Of a DNA stretch of 64,000 bases, positions 39,839 to 51,206 are shown one piece after another. The notes beneath the pieces are model-generated. The model saw only the letters and a list, made by a program, of their open reading frames with translations, searched no databases and had not been told where the DNA came from. Positions within the stretch are counted from its first letter, which is position 1. Every line of letters begins with the position of its first letter. The translations under genes and the position numbers were made by a program. Source of the stretch: Nocardioides glacieisoli (GTDB taxonomy: Bacteria > Actinomycetota > Actinomycetes > Propionibacteriales > Nocardioidaceae); NCBI RefSeq assembly GCF_004137245.1, contig NZ_SDWS01000004.1, positions 186,001-250,000 of the forward strand. Reading direction: 5' to 3'.

Positions 39839-41734
39839 TCAGCCCACGGACGCCGAGCGCGGCTCATCGTCGAGGGCGGTGACGTCCTCGACGATCTGGC
39901 GCGCGAGCGTCTGGGCGTCGAGGCCGATGCGGGCGAGGATCGCGTCGCGCTTGGCGTGGTCGAGGAACTCCTGCGGGATCCCGTGGAGGCGGAACGGCGT
40001 GTGGACACCGGCGTCGTTGAGGGTCTGGAGCAGCACGGCTCCGCACCCGCCGACGCGGCCGTTGTCCTCGATGCTGACGACGAGCCGGTGCTGGCGTGCC
40101 AGCTCGACGACCGCGGGGTCGACCGGCTTGACCCAGCGCGGGTCGACGACGGTCACGCCGATGCCCTGGTCGGTCAACCGCGAGGCGACCTCGACCGCGG
40201 TCGTGGCCATCGAGCCCACGGCGACGACGAGCACGTCGCGGTCGCCCTCGCGCACGAGCACGTCGGCGCCGCCGGCCCGGTCGATCGCGGGCACGTCGGC
40301 AGGGGGCGGGCCCTTCGGGAAGCGGACGACCGTCGGCGCGTCGTCGACCTGGACGGCCTCGTCGAGCAGCTCGCGCAGCCGGGTGACGTCGCGCGGCGCG
40401 GCGAGGCGCAGGCCGGGCACCACCTGGAGGATCGACATGTCCCACATGCCGTTGTGGCTCGCGCCGTCGTCGCCGGTGACGCCGGAGCGGTCGAGCACGA
40501 AGGTGACGCCGCACCTGTGCAGCGCGACGTCCATCAGGACCTGGTCGAAGGCACGGTTGAGGAAGGTCGCGTAGACGGCGAAGACCGGGTGCATCCCACC
40601 CATCGCAAGGCCGGCGGCGGACGTGACCGCGTGCTGCTCGGCGATGCCGACGTCGAAGGTGCGCTCGGGGAACTTCTCGGCGAACACGTCGAGGCCCACC
40701 GGGTGCATCATCGCCGCGGTGATCGCCACGACGTCCTCGCGGCGCTCGCCGAGCTCGACGATCGCCTCGGAGAAGTGGTCGGTCCAGATCTTGCCCTTGG
40801 GCTTCTCGGCGCCGGTCTGCACGTCGAACGGACCGGGCGCGTGGAACTGGTCGGCCTCGTGGCGCAGCGCGGGGTCGTACCCCTGTCCCTTGCGGGTGAT
40901 GGCGTGCACGATGACCGGGCCGCCGAAGCGCTTGGCCTGCGCCAGCGCCTGCTCCATGGCTGCGCGGTCGTGGCCGTCGACGGGGCCGACGTACTTCAGG
41001 CCCAGGTCCTCGAAGAGGCCCTGCGGGGCGAGGGCGTCCTTCATGCCCTTCTTCACCGCGTGGAGCGCGTCGTAGGCCGCGTGCCCGACGCCGGGCACGG
41101 CGTTGAGGCGCTTCTTCACGAGGTCGAGCACCTGCTCGTAGCGCGGATTCGTGCGCAGCGCTGTCAGCGCGGTCGCGAGCCCGCCGATCGTCGGCGTGTA
41201 GGACCGCTCGTTGTCGTTCACGACGATCACCAGTCGGCTCGACCTCGCGATCGCGATGTTGTTGAGCGCCTCCCAGGCCATCCCCCCGGTCAGTGCGCCG
41301 TCCCCGATCACGGCGACGACGTGGCGGTCCTCGCCCTTGATGGCGTACGCCTTCGCAAGCCCGTCGGCGTACGACAGCGAGGTGCTGGCGTGCGAGTTCT
41401 CGACGATGTCGTGCTCGGACTCGGCCTGGCTGGGGTAGCCGCTGACGCCGCCCTCCTTGCGGAGCGTGTCGAAGCTGGCGTGACGCCCGGTGACGAGCTT
41501 GTGCACGTAGGACTGGTGGCCCGTGTCGAACACGACGCGGTCGTGCGGGGAGTCGAAGACGCGGTGGATCGCCAGCGTCAGCTCGACCACGCCGAGGTTG
41601 GGGCCGAGGTGCCCGGTGTTGGTCGCGACGGTGCGGATCATCAGGTCGCGGATCTCGGCGGCCAGCTCGTCCAGCTGCCCCTCGGACAGCCCGCGGAGGT
41701 CGCGCGGGGAAGAGATCGAGTCGAGGAGTGCCAT
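39839..41734 (-). CDS. dxs: 1-Deoxy-D-xylulose-5-phosphate synthase
   Basis: A 631-residue thiamine-diphosphate enzyme that joins pyruvate and glyceraldehyde 3-phosphate to start the MEP isoprenoid pathway. The ThDP motif is [16 protein letters not shown] near residue 144, the His of TGHQSYVHK is near 72, and the transketolase central domain includes [11 protein letters not shown] near 350. Full length. TAGACT (41743-41748) ends 8 nt before the ATG, so the mRNA is probably leaderless. Confidence 0.96.
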   Translation of the reverse strand: MALLDSISSPRDLRGLSEGQLDELAAEIRDLMIRTVATNTGHLGPNLGVVELTLAIHRVFDSPHDRVVFDTGHQSYVHKLVTGRHASFDTLRKEGGVSGYPSQAESEHDIVENSHASTSLSYADGLAKAYAIKGEDRHVVAVIGDGALTGGMAWEALNNIAIARSSRLVIVVNDNERSYTPTIGGLATALTALRTNPRYEQVLDLVKKRLNAVPGVGHAAYDALHAVKKGMKDALAPQGLFEDLGLKYVGPVDGHDRAAMEQALAQAKRFGGPVIVHAITRKGQGYDPALRHEADQFHAPGPFDVQTGAEKPKGKIWTDHFSEAIVELGERREDVVAITAAMMHPVGLDVFAEKFPERTFDVGIAEQHAVTSAAGLAMGGMHPVFAVYATFLNRAFDQVLMDVALHRCGVTFVLDRSGVTGDDGASHNGMWDMSILQVVPGLRLAAPRDVTRLRELLDEAVQVDDAPTVVRFPKGPPPADVPAIDRAGGADVLVREGDRDVLVVAVGSMATTAVEVASRLTDQGIGVTVVDPRWVKPVDPAVVELARQHRLVVSIEDNGRVGGCGAVLLQTLNDAGVHTPFRLHGIPQEFLDHAKRDAILARIGLDAQTLARQIVEDVTALDDEPRSASVG

Positions 41735-41750
41735 GTCGACCGAGTCTATT

Positions 41751-42677
41751 TCATGGCAGTTCGTGGACGGCCACCGCAGCCTCGTGGAGGCTGCCCAGCC
41801 ACACCCGGCCCTCGTGCTCGCGGACCCCGGTGACCATGTGGAAGCCGGAGTGGTCGACGTCGACGTCGTGCACGAGCCTCCCGTCGGCGTCGTACGCCTG
41901 CGCGCGGATGGTGCGCTTCGGCGCCGGCTGGAGCCGCTCGGGGATCCTGGTGGCGAGCCTGCGCACCGCGAGCGGCGCCGCCCCGATCCGCTCCACGACG
42001 GGGTCGTACGGGCTCCCGATGGTCACCCACACGAGGCCGTCGCTGCCGCGGCTGATGTTGTCGGGGTAGCCGGGGAGGTCGGTGACGAGGTGGTCCTGCT
42101 CCCCCGCCCGCTCACCGGTGAGCCAGAGGCGTACGACGGTGCGGGCCCGGGTCTCGGCCACGCAGACGAAGGATCCGTCCTCGGCGAGCGCGACCCCGTT
42201 GGCGAACGCGAGCCCGTCGACGAGGACGGTGACGGTGCCGTCGGGGTCGCGGCGGGCCAGCCGACCCGACCGGGTGTCCTGGAGGAAGTCGTCCTTCCAC
42301 CGCTCGATGCCGTAGTGGCGCGAGGAGTCGCTGAACCAGATGGTGCCGTCGGACGCCACCGCCGCGTTGTTGCAGAAGCGCATCGGCTCGCCCTCGATCC
42401 GGTCGAGCAGCACCTCGACCGCCCTCGACACTGGTTCGACCGCGAGCAGGCCCCTCCTCGCGTCACAGACCAGCAGCCGCCCGTCGGGCAGCAGCTCGAG
42501 GCCGAGGGGACGGCCGTCAGTGTCGGCGACGCGTCGCGTGCTCCCGTCGGTCGGGTCGATCGCCCAGATGGCGCCGTCCTCGGTGCCGGTCCAGACGGTG
42601 CCGTCGGGCCCGACGAGCACGTCCTCCGCGCCCATCGACGGAACGGGATGGACGGTGAGCGAGGTCGAGGTGGTCAT
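41751..42677 (-). CDS. SMP-30/strictosidine synthase-like protein
   Basis: A 308-residue six-bladed beta-propeller of the SMP-30/gluconolactonase and strictosidine-synthase-like group. Repeating blade strands such as [43 protein letters not shown] and [19 protein letters not shown] are clear. Relatives are lactonases or esterases; the substrate is unknown. The ATG overlaps the Nudix stop (ATGA), so it is the second gene of that operon. Confidence 0.82.
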   Translation of the reverse strand: MTTSTSLTVHPVPSMGAEDVLVGPDGTVWTGTEDGAIWAIDPTDGSTRRVADTDGRPLGLELLPDGRLLVCDARRGLLAVEPVSRAVEVLLDRIEGEPMRFCNNAAVASDGTIWFSDSSRHYGIERWKDDFLQDTRSGRLARRDPDGTVTVLVDGLAFANGVALAEDGSFVCVAETRARTVVRLWLTGERAGEQDHLVTDLPGYPDNISRGSDGLVWVTIGSPYDPVVERIGAAPLAVRRLATRIPERLQPAPKRTIRAQAYDADGRLVHDVDVDHSGFHMVTGVREHEGRVWLGSLHEAAVAVHELP

Positions 42678-43552
42678 GGCGCCATGCTGGCGTACAGGGG
42701 ACTGTCGAGGAAGGCGGGCAGGACGTCGGCGGCAGCGGAGGTCAGGTCGAGGCCGCGGGCGACGTCGGGCTCGACGAACACGATCTGCCGGCCCTCGCGG
42801 CAGTCGATGTCGGCGTCGGTGAGGTCGGTGGCCGCCACGAACACCTGCATCCGGTCCCACGTGCCGTGCGCCCGCGTGTGGTCGACGACGAACTCCCCGA
42901 AGAGCGCGAGGGTTCCAGGCGTGAGGCGTAGGCCGGTCTCCTCCTCGAGCTCGCGGTAGGCCGCCGGCTCGAAGTCCTCGCCGGGCTCGACGTGGCCGCC
43001 GGCGAGGCCCCACGACTCCGGGTCGATCGGCGCGTGCTCGTCGCGCTCCTGCAGCAGGATGCGGCCCTCGCGGTCGACCAGCACGATGCTGGCGAAGGTG
43101 CGGGCGCCCGGGTCCGGGACGAACGGGTGGTCCGCGATCCACTGGCGCAGCACCGGTGCGACGAGCGCCGTGGACGGCACGAGGTCGACATCGGGCAGGG
43201 GGTCGGAGTCGACGAACACCATCTGGCGGCCCTCGTGGCACTCGACCTCGCGCAGCGCCGTGCGCGCGACGAAGGCGTGGAAGTAGAAGGTGCCGCGGTC
43301 TGCGGTGACCAGCTCGAAGCGGCCGAGGTCGGCGAGGTCCTCGGGGGCGAGCTCGACTCCGGACTCCTCGGCCAGCTCACGCACAGCACCGACGACGGGC
43401 TCCTCACCGTCCTCGAGCCCGCCACCCGGGAAGCACCACATCTCCGGCCACACCGGCGCGTGCTCGTCGCGCTCCTGCATCAGCACGCGCCCGCGCGGGT
43501 CGACCAGCGTGACCTGGACGAAGTCGGTGCGGACGGGGGCGGGCTCGGGCAT
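42674..43552 (-). CDS. Tandem Nudix hydrolase
   Basis: A 292-residue protein made of two Nudix domains. Both Nudix boxes (Gx5Ex7REUxEExGU) are complete: GGLEDGEEPVVGAVRELAEE around residue 45 and GGHVEPGEDFEPAAYRELEE around 185. Each domain starts with V/ILVDxxGRxLxQERDEHAP, showing an internal duplication. It should hydrolyse a nucleoside diphosphate-X compound. TAGGGT (43559-43564) ends 6 nt before the ATG. Confidence 0.88.
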   Translation of the reverse strand: MPEPAPVRTDFVQVTLVDPRGRVLMQERDEHAPVWPEMWCFPGGGLEDGEEPVVGAVRELAEESGVELAPEDLADLGRFELVTADRGTFYFHAFVARTALREVECHEGRQMVFVDSDPLPDVDLVPSTALVAPVLRQWIADHPFVPDPGARTFASIVLVDREGRILLQERDEHAPIDPESWGLAGGHVEPGEDFEPAAYRELEEETGLRLTPGTLALFGEFVVDHTRAHGTWDRMQVFVAATDLTDADIDCREGRQIVFVEPDVARGLDLTSAAADVLPAFLDSPLYASMAP

Positions 43553-43572
43553 CCGTCGACCCTAGCCAGACC

Positions 43573-43989
43573 TCACATCCGGACGCGGTAGCGGCGCCCG
43601 CGCAGCGCCTCCTCGACCAGGCCCACCTCACGGCGTACGGCGAGCAGGCGCGCGTCCTCGAGCTGGAAGGTCTGGACCGCAGCGGTCACCACGGCCTCGT
43701 CGGCGACGTCCCTCAGGTCGCCGCGGATCTCGCTCAGCCCGCGCCTGGTCGCGAGCTGCTGGGCCTCGACGTGGAGCACGGCGAACCTCGCGAGGACCAC
43801 CACGTGGCGGCGCAGGCCCGGGAAGCGCCGGTAGTCGGGCGGGCACAGGTCGAGCAGCCAGCCGGCCGCGGTCGCCTCCCAGTCGGGGGCATCGGGCGGG
43901 CGCACCTGGCGGGGCCAGCCGGGCGGCGCGACGCCGCGGTGTCCCTGCGGCGGGGTCGGTCGCTGCCGGGGTTGTGGGGTCGGGAACAC
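43573..43989 (-). CDS. Unknown protein behind an SOS box
   Basis: A 138-residue protein I do not recognise. The first 35 residues are proline- and arginine-rich and probably disordered. From DWEATAAGWLLDLCPPDYR onward it is a mostly helical domain ending RRYRVRM. GTG start with TACACT (43996-44001) 6 nt upstream, indicating a leaderless mRNA. A perfect LexA-type box (44002-44017) abuts the -10, so it is very likely induced by DNA damage. Length and helical content would fit a small repair or checkpoint factor, but that is only inference. Confidence 0.75.
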   Translation of the reverse strand: MFPTPQPRQRPTPPQGHRGVAPPGWPRQVRPPDAPDWEATAAGWLLDLCPPDYRRFPGLRRHVVVLARFAVLHVEAQQLATRRGLSEIRGDLRDVADEAVVTAAVQTFQLEDARLLAVRREVGLVEEALRGRRYRVRM

Positions 43990-44001
43990 CGGTCCAGTGT
44001 A

Positions 44002-44017
44002 TCGAACATCTGTTCGA
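44002..44017 (-). promoter_or_regulatory. LexA (SOS) box
   Basis: TCGAACATCTGTTCGA matches the actinobacterial LexA consensus TCGAAC-N4-GTTCGA in all 12 conserved positions; the symmetry extends one more base on each side. It covers the -13 to -28 zone of the promoter for the gene at 43573-43989, directly after its -10. Confidence 0.85.
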
Positions 44018-44611
44018 TCAGCGGCGTAGAGCCGCCTCCACCTCGGCGAGGTCGGGGTCGCGCATGCCCGTCGAGTCGTGGCGCCACCACACCTCCGGGT
44101 AGACCACGCGTCCGGTCATCCAGTCCTCGAGCGCGTACGCCACGACCTGGAACGCCGGCGGTGGCACTCGCACGGTCGGTGCCTCGATGCCGTGGTCCGA
44201 CGCCGGGCGGAAGCCGCGAGTGGAGTAGAACGTCGGGCTCCCCTCGAGGACGAGCGCGGGCCGACCCGTGTCGCGGCCCGCCTCGATCGCGGCCGCGACC
44301 AGGGCGCTCCCGATCCCCTGACGCTCCCGGTCAGGCACCGTGCTCAGCGGCGACAGCATGGCCATCGGCACCAGCTCGCGGCGCGCGTCCAGCCAGCAGT
44401 GGCTCACCCCGACGTGCCCGACCACCTCGCCGTCGACGACGGCGACGCGCTCGGCGAGCAGGTGCTCCCCGGCGCGGACCTCGGCCCACAGGCCGGCGAC
44501 CTGGTCCCCGTGCGCGGACCCGCCGGCACCGAAGGCCGACCGGATCACCTCCAGCACCACGTCGGCGTCCCCGGGCTCGACGTCCCGGACCTCGAAGGGC
44601 TGGTCGCTCAC
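44018..44611 (-). CDS. GNAT N-acetyltransferase
   Basis: A 197-residue acetyltransferase. The acetyl-CoA loop is DRERQGIGSALVAAAIEAG near residue 95, followed by LVLEGSPTFYSTRGFRPA, the usual GNAT motif B. Substrate unknown. GTG at 44611 is chosen because TAGCGT (44619-44624) ends 7 nt upstream; the GTG at 44620 would lie inside that promoter. Its TGA stop touches the SOS box of the next gene. Confidence 0.82.
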   Translation of the reverse strand: MSDQPFEVRDVEPGDADVVLEVIRSAFGAGGSAHGDQVAGLWAEVRAGEHLLAERVAVVDGEVVGHVGVSHCWLDARRELVPMAMLSPLSTVPDRERQGIGSALVAAAIEAGRDTGRPALVLEGSPTFYSTRGFRPASDHGIEAPTVRVPPPAFQVVAYALEDWMTGRVVYPEVWWRHDSTGMRDPDLAEVEAALRR

Positions 44612-44621
44612 CGGCGCCACG

Positions 44622-45149
44622 CTAGCCCGCCACCCGCTCGCGCAGGCCCGCGGCGAGACCGATGATCGACAGCGCGTCGAACAGTCCACCTGCCGCCTCG
44701 GCGAGCCGCCGGTGCCGCACCGGCCCGAGCCGCAGCCTCAGGTGGACCCGCGTGCCGCCCGTCCCGACAGGCGCCAGGTGCAGGCACCAGGTCAGGTCGG
44801 TGCGGCCGCGCCGCGAGGTGTAGAGGAGGTGGCGGGGGTGCTCGATCCCGGCCAGCGTGAACGTCGCGTCGGCACCGCCCCAGTCGGGGATCACGTCGCC
44901 GACGTCGTGCGCGAGCCAGCGCGGCTCGAGGCGTCGCAGCGCCCGGCGCGACGGCGGGACGAACCGCTCGACGGAGACCGGGAGGTACCACCCCGCACGC
45001 CGCTTGCCGAGCTGCACCAGCCACGGCCACACCACGTCGGGCGGGGCCGGCACGTCGAAGCCGCGGTCCATCACGACGTCGGCGTCGACGAGGTCGTCGC
45101 CGGGCAGGGGCGTACGCCGTTCGGCCGGGGTCGCTCTCGCCAGGTCCAC
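44622..45149 (-). CDS. SRPBCC-like (START/Bet v1) protein
   Basis: A 175-residue protein whose pattern VVMDRGFDVPAPPDVVWPWLVQLGKRRAGWYL, then TFTLAGIEHPRHLLYTSRRG, then the C-terminal helix LFDALSIIGLAAGLRER, fits the SRPBCC ligand-binding fold. Function unknown. GTG start at 45149, 5 bp after the YjbQ stop, so it belongs to the yjbQ transcript. A longer frame reaching 45233 would overlap yjbQ widely and is not supported. Confidence 0.65.
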   Translation of the reverse strand: MDLARATPAERRTPLPGDDLVDADVVMDRGFDVPAPPDVVWPWLVQLGKRRAGWYLPVSVERFVPPSRRALRRLEPRWLAHDVGDVIPDWGGADATFTLAGIEHPRHLLYTSRRGRTDLTWCLHLAPVGTGGTRVHLRLRLGPVRHRRLAEAAGGLFDALSIIGLAAGLRERVAG

Positions 45150-45154
45150 CGGCG

Positions 45155-45559
45155 TCAGCCCGCCAGGAAGGACCAGCGAACCTCGCGGCTGGCGTTGTCG
45201 ACGTTGAGGTCCACCAGGCAGATGCTCTGCCACGTGCCGAGCGCCAGCCGACCGGCGAGCACCGGCACGGTGCAGTGCGGCGGCACGATCGCCGGCATCA
45301 CGTGCGAGCGACCGTGGCCGGGTGATCCGTGGCGGTGCCGCCAGCGGTCGTCGGCGGGCAGCAGGTCGCCCAGGGCGGCGAGCAGGTCGTCGTCGGAGCC
45401 TGCCCCGGTCTCGATGATCGCCAGCCCCGCGGTCGCGTGGGGAACGAACACGTGCAGCAGCCCGTCCCCGCGGTCGGCCACGAAGTCGGCGGCCTCCTCC
45501 GTCAGGTCGAGCACCACCTCCTCGCCGCCGGTGCGGTAGGTGCGCGTCTCGGAGTCCAT
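45155..45559 (-). CDS. yjbQ: YjbQ/UPF0047 family protein
   Basis: A 134-residue single-domain protein. The family signature is VFVPHATAGLAIIETGAG with the conserved His, then RWRHRHGSPGHGRSHVMPAIV, and the C-terminal GTWQSICLVDLN. Relatives show weak thiamine-phosphate synthase activity, probably a side reaction. ATG at 45559 has TAGCGT (45567-45572) ending 7 nt upstream. The next gene upstream encodes a thiamine-binding family protein, which makes a thiamine link more likely. Confidence 0.88.
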   Translation of the reverse strand: MDSETRTYRTGGEEVVLDLTEEAADFVADRGDGLLHVFVPHATAGLAIIETGAGSDDDLLAALGDLLPADDRWRHRHGSPGHGRSHVMPAIVPPHCTVPVLAGRLALGTWQSICLVDLNVDNASREVRWSFLAG

Positions 45560-45588
45560 GCGCGCCACGCTAGCCCGCTCCGAAGCGA

Positions 45589-45891
45589 TCAGTCCTCGGC
45601 GAGTGCCTGCTCGATGCGCTCGACCTTGGCCGTGAGCTGGCCCGTGAAACCCGGCCGGATGTCGGCCTTGAGCACGAGGCCGACGCGCGGCGACACCTGG
45701 GCCACCGCGTCGACGGCCTGCTTCACGACGGCCATCACCTCGTCCCACTCCCCCTCGATCGTGGTGAACATCGAGGTGGTCTCGTGGGGCAGCCCGGACG
45801 CACGGACGACGCGTACGGCCTCGGCGACGGCCTCGGTGACGGACCCGGTCGGGTCGCTGGACATGGGCGAGATCGAGAAGGCGGCGAGCAT
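45589..45891 (-). CDS. MTH1187/YkoF-like thiamine-binding protein
   Basis: A 100-residue DUF77 (MTH1187) protein with a ferredoxin-like fold: MLAAFSISPMSSDPTGSVTEAVAEAV, then SGLPHETTSMFTTIEGEWDEVMAVVKQAV and SPRVGLVLKADIRPG. Family members bind thiamine. ATG at 45891 is chosen because TAACCT (45899-45904) ends 7 nt upstream and the family begins here. It lies 29 bp before yjbQ, same strand. Confidence 0.85.
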   Translation of the reverse strand: MLAAFSISPMSSDPTGSVTEAVAEAVRVVRASGLPHETTSMFTTIEGEWDEVMAVVKQAVDAVAQVSPRVGLVLKADIRPGFTGQLTAKVERIEQALAED

Positions 45892-46010
45892 GGTGGGGAG
45901 GTTATCGGGACGGCCACCCCGGCGGGTGGGACGACCCATCCGGCGGCGTGCCTACGGTCGAAGTACCAGTCGAACGGTCTCCACAAGAGGCCCCATGAAG
46001 GGATCACCGC

Positions 46011-46847
46011 GTGCCTGACGTCACCGCAAGCTCCGGCCTGCTGAGCTCCACCAAGGTCCACGTCGAGGACTCCGGCGGCTCCGGCCGTCCCGTCGTCCTC
46101 ATCCACGGATGGCCGCTGTCCGGTGAGTCGTGGAGCGAGCAGGTCGGGCCGCTGAGCGCCGCCGGCCACCGCGTCGTCGCCTACGACCGCCGCGGCTTCG
46201 GTCGCAGCGACAAGCCCTCCAAGGGCTACGACTACGACACGCTCGCCGACGACCTCGACGGCGTGCTCAAGGAGCTCGACCTGACCGACGTGACGCTCGT
46301 CGGGTTCTCGATGGGCGGTGGCGAGGTGGCTCGCTACATCGCCCGCCACGGCGAGGACCGGATCCACTCCGTGGTCTTCGCGGCCGCCGTGCCGCCCTAC
46401 CTGCTGAAGTCCGACGACAACCCGGACGGGCCGCTGACCGAGGAGGCGGCTGCCGAGATGACGAAGGGGCTGGAGTCCGACCGGACGACCTTCTTCGACG
46501 GCTTCACGCAGGACTTCTTCTCCGCCAAGGGCGAGCTCAAGGTCACCGAGGAGCAACGCCAGGAGGCGATCGTCCTGTGCCACCAGAGTGACCAGACGGC
46601 CGCGCTCGGCTGCATGGAGGCCTTCGGCACGACGGACTTCCGCGACGACCTCGCCAAGGTCACCGTCCCGACGCTCGTCATCCACGGCGACAGCGACGCC
46701 ACGGTCCCGTTCGAGGGATCGGGCAAGCGCACCCACGAGGCGATCGCCGGCTCCGAGCTGGTGGTCGTCCAGGACGCGCCCCACGGCTTCAACGTGAGCC
46801 ACGCCGACGAGTTCAACCGGGCGCTGCTCAGCTTCCTGCAGCACTGA
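46011..46847 (+). CDS. Alpha/beta hydrolase, cofactor-free haloperoxidase type
   Basis: A 278-residue hydrolase. The oxyanion motif HGWPLSGESW is near residue 33, the nucleophile Ser in GFSMGGGEVARY near 102, the catalytic Asp in IHGDSDATVP near 228, and the His in DAPHGFNVSH near 257. The overall sequence is close to arylesterase/chloroperoxidase F-like proteins, which are esterases or perhydrolases. GTG start with AGGGATCACC upstream. It ends before a strong bidirectional terminator. Confidence 0.9.
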   Translation: MPDVTASSGLLSSTKVHVEDSGGSGRPVVLIHGWPLSGESWSEQVGPLSAAGHRVVAYDRRGFGRSDKPSKGYDYDTLADDLDGVLKELDLTDVTLVGFSMGGGEVARYIARHGEDRIHSVVFAAAVPPYLLKSDDNPDGPLTEEAAAEMTKGLESDRTTFFDGFTQDFFSAKGELKVTEEQRQEAIVLCHQSDQTAALGCMEAFGTTDFRDDLAKVTVPTLVIHGDSDATVPFEGSGKRTHEAIAGSELVVVQDAPHGFNVSHADEFNRALLSFLQH

Positions 46848-46858
46848 TCCGACGACAT

Positions 46859-46899
46859 CGTGGAGGATCCGAGCCGCATCCCGGCACGGATCCTCCACG
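46859..46899. terminator. Bidirectional terminator
   Basis: A perfect 13-bp inverted repeat CGTGGAGGATCCG (46859-46871) and CGGATCCTCCACG (46887-46899), 15-bp loop, followed by a short T-rich stretch on the plus strand. It serves the convergent hydrolase and DUF3105 genes. Confidence 0.85.
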
Positions 46900-46907
46900 G
46901 TCTCGTT

Positions 46908-47618
46908 TCAGGCGTTGACGCCTTCTCCCGGCAGCGCGCCGGTGGGGTCGGGGGTGCCGCCCTGGCAGCTCACCCCGAACTCCGGCGCGGTGTGCCCGTC
47001 GCCGTACTCCTCCAGGAACAGCCCGAGCCGTTCGTCGTCCGCCCCGTCGAGCTGGAGCTGCGCACCCCAGACGGTGACGACGACCGGTGAAGGCAGATCC
47101 GAGCGCGGCGACATGATCCCGTTGTCGGGCAGCTGTGTGGCGAGCTCCTCGACGTCGTCCGCGGACAGATCGGGGTCGTGGGTGATCCACACGGTGCCGT
47201 GCTCGAGGTCGTGGACCGCGTTCTCGTCCCGCACCGGCTCGTCGTACACGCCGCAGTCGAGCCAGATCGGCGCGTGCGCGCCACCCGCCGGCGGGTTCTG
47301 CGGATAGGTCACGTCGTCCGTCGTGTGCGCACGGTCCGTGATGTCCCACGTCTCGACCAGGGTCAGGTCGAGCGCCCGCTGCACCTCCTCCTCGCCGCGC
47401 AGTGCCTGGTCGACGAGCGGTGCGGCCAGCGCCGCCCCGAGCACCAGCACGGCACCGACAGTGGCCAGCACGAGCGGCAGCCGGCTCGAGCGCTGCTCCT
47501 CGACCACGGGCGCCGGCTCGTACGACATCGCGGCGGGTGCCTGGTCGGGCGACTCGCTCGGCGGCAGGTCAGGCGATGCGTGCGGCGCGGGATCGGGCGT
47601 CTGGTCGGCGTCGCTCAC
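46908..47618 (-). CDS. Membrane-anchored DUF3105 protein
   Basis: A 236-residue protein: acidic, proline-rich cytosolic tail (1-45), one membrane helix (LPLVLATVGAVLVLGAALAAP, about 47-68), and an extracytoplasmic DUF3105 domain. Conserved features are PPAGGAHAPIWLDCGVYD, LEHGTVWITHDP and a final C in GVSCQGG; His, Glu and Cys suggest metal binding, role unknown. GTG start; TAGCCT (47625-47630) ends 6 nt before it. Confidence 0.87.
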   Translation of the reverse strand: MSDADQTPDPAPHASPDLPPSESPDQAPAAMSYEPAPVVEEQRSSRLPLVLATVGAVLVLGAALAAPLVDQALRGEEEVQRALDLTLVETWDITDRAHTTDDVTYPQNPPAGGAHAPIWLDCGVYDEPVRDENAVHDLEHGTVWITHDPDLSADDVEELATQLPDNGIMSPRSDLPSPVVVTVWGAQLQLDGADDERLGLFLEEYGDGHTAPEFGVSCQGGTPDPTGALPGEGVNA

Positions 47619-47642
47619 CGCGTCAGGCTACCGGCGCAGTCC

Positions 47643-48215
47643 TCAGGCCAGCGCAGCCCGTACGACGTCCGCGCGGGCGTCGTACTCGTCCTGCGGGACG
47701 TTCGGGAGCATGTCCGCCCAGACGGGCAGGTTCGAGCCGCGCAGCTGGAGCACGCCGAGGGGACGGGCGAGCAGGGTCACCGAGAGGTGGCCGGTGCCGT
47801 TCTCCCACTTGTTGACGTGCACGTTCCCGACACCGTCGAGGGCGCGCAGGGCGCCGTAGGTGCGACCGATCAGCCGGCCCAGCTCGACGTGCCCGTCGTC
47901 GTCGAGGTCGTCGAGCACCTCGTGGGTGCGGGACACGATGTTGGCCACGAACGGCAGCGACGTGCGCGCCGGGCGGATCACCGCCAGGCGCTCGCCGGTG
48001 TGCAGGACCAGGTCGTCGCGACCGAGCGCCACACAGGTCTTGCACTCCTCCGGAGGCTTGCGGCGGTCGGGCTCCGGGTCGGCGTACTCGACCAGCGGAC
48101 GCACCCGCAGGCCGTCACGGTCGAACGGGAAGACCTCCCAGTCGACCATCCCGCCGAGCGGGAGGCGGCCGTCGTCGCCGACGGCCGCCACCGCGCGCTC
48201 GAGGAACTCGCGCAA
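47643..48215 (-). CDS. HIT-like/GalT-type fold protein
   Basis: A 190-residue protein that resembles DUF4931/HIT-like proteins. It has a CxxC in EECKTCVALG near residue 58 and a HIT-like ending VHVNKWENGTGHLSVTLLARP, but not the canonical HxHxH triad, so nucleotide transferase activity is uncertain. A TTG at 48215 is the likeliest start; it follows the aconitase stop by 4 bp, so the two are co-transcribed. Confidence 0.65.
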   Translation of the reverse strand: MREFLERAVAAVGDDGRLPLGGMVDWEVFPFDRDGLRVRPLVEYADPEPDRRKPPEECKTCVALGRDDLVLHTGERLAVIRPARTSLPFVANIVSRTHEVLDDLDDDGHVELGRLIGRTYGALRALDGVGNVHVNKWENGTGHLSVTLLARPLGVLQLRGSNLPVWADMLPNVPQDEYDARADVVRAALA

Positions 48216-48219
48216 GGCC

Positions 48220-51054
<2,835 letters not shown>

Positions 51055-51151
51055 CAGCCACATCTCCTCGGGGAGTTCGCGGGTTCACCACCATCTTGCC
51101 GTCGCCCCCACGGGGGCGGGAAGACAGGCAACCCTTACTTCTGACAAGTAT

Positions 51152-51169
51152 TATCTTGACGTCAAGATA
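51152..51169. promoter_or_regulatory. Perfect 18-bp palindrome upstream of acnA
   Basis: TATCTTGACGTCAAGATA, fully symmetric, in the 152-bp divergent region between acnA and the ATPase gene. In Streptomyces a MarR-family regulator, and in corynebacteria a TetR-family one, controls aconitase; the TCTTGA-type half-site looks like a MarR operator. The regulator is not in the window. Confidence 0.75.
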
Positions 51170-51206
51170 TCACAGAGGTCCCGCCCTCTCCGTTAGCCTC
51201 CCCCGC

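Noticed and set aside
45911..46010. Upstream ATG (45995) as start of the alpha/beta hydrolase
   Set aside because: That frame stops after seven codons; GTG at 46011 begins the family-like protein.
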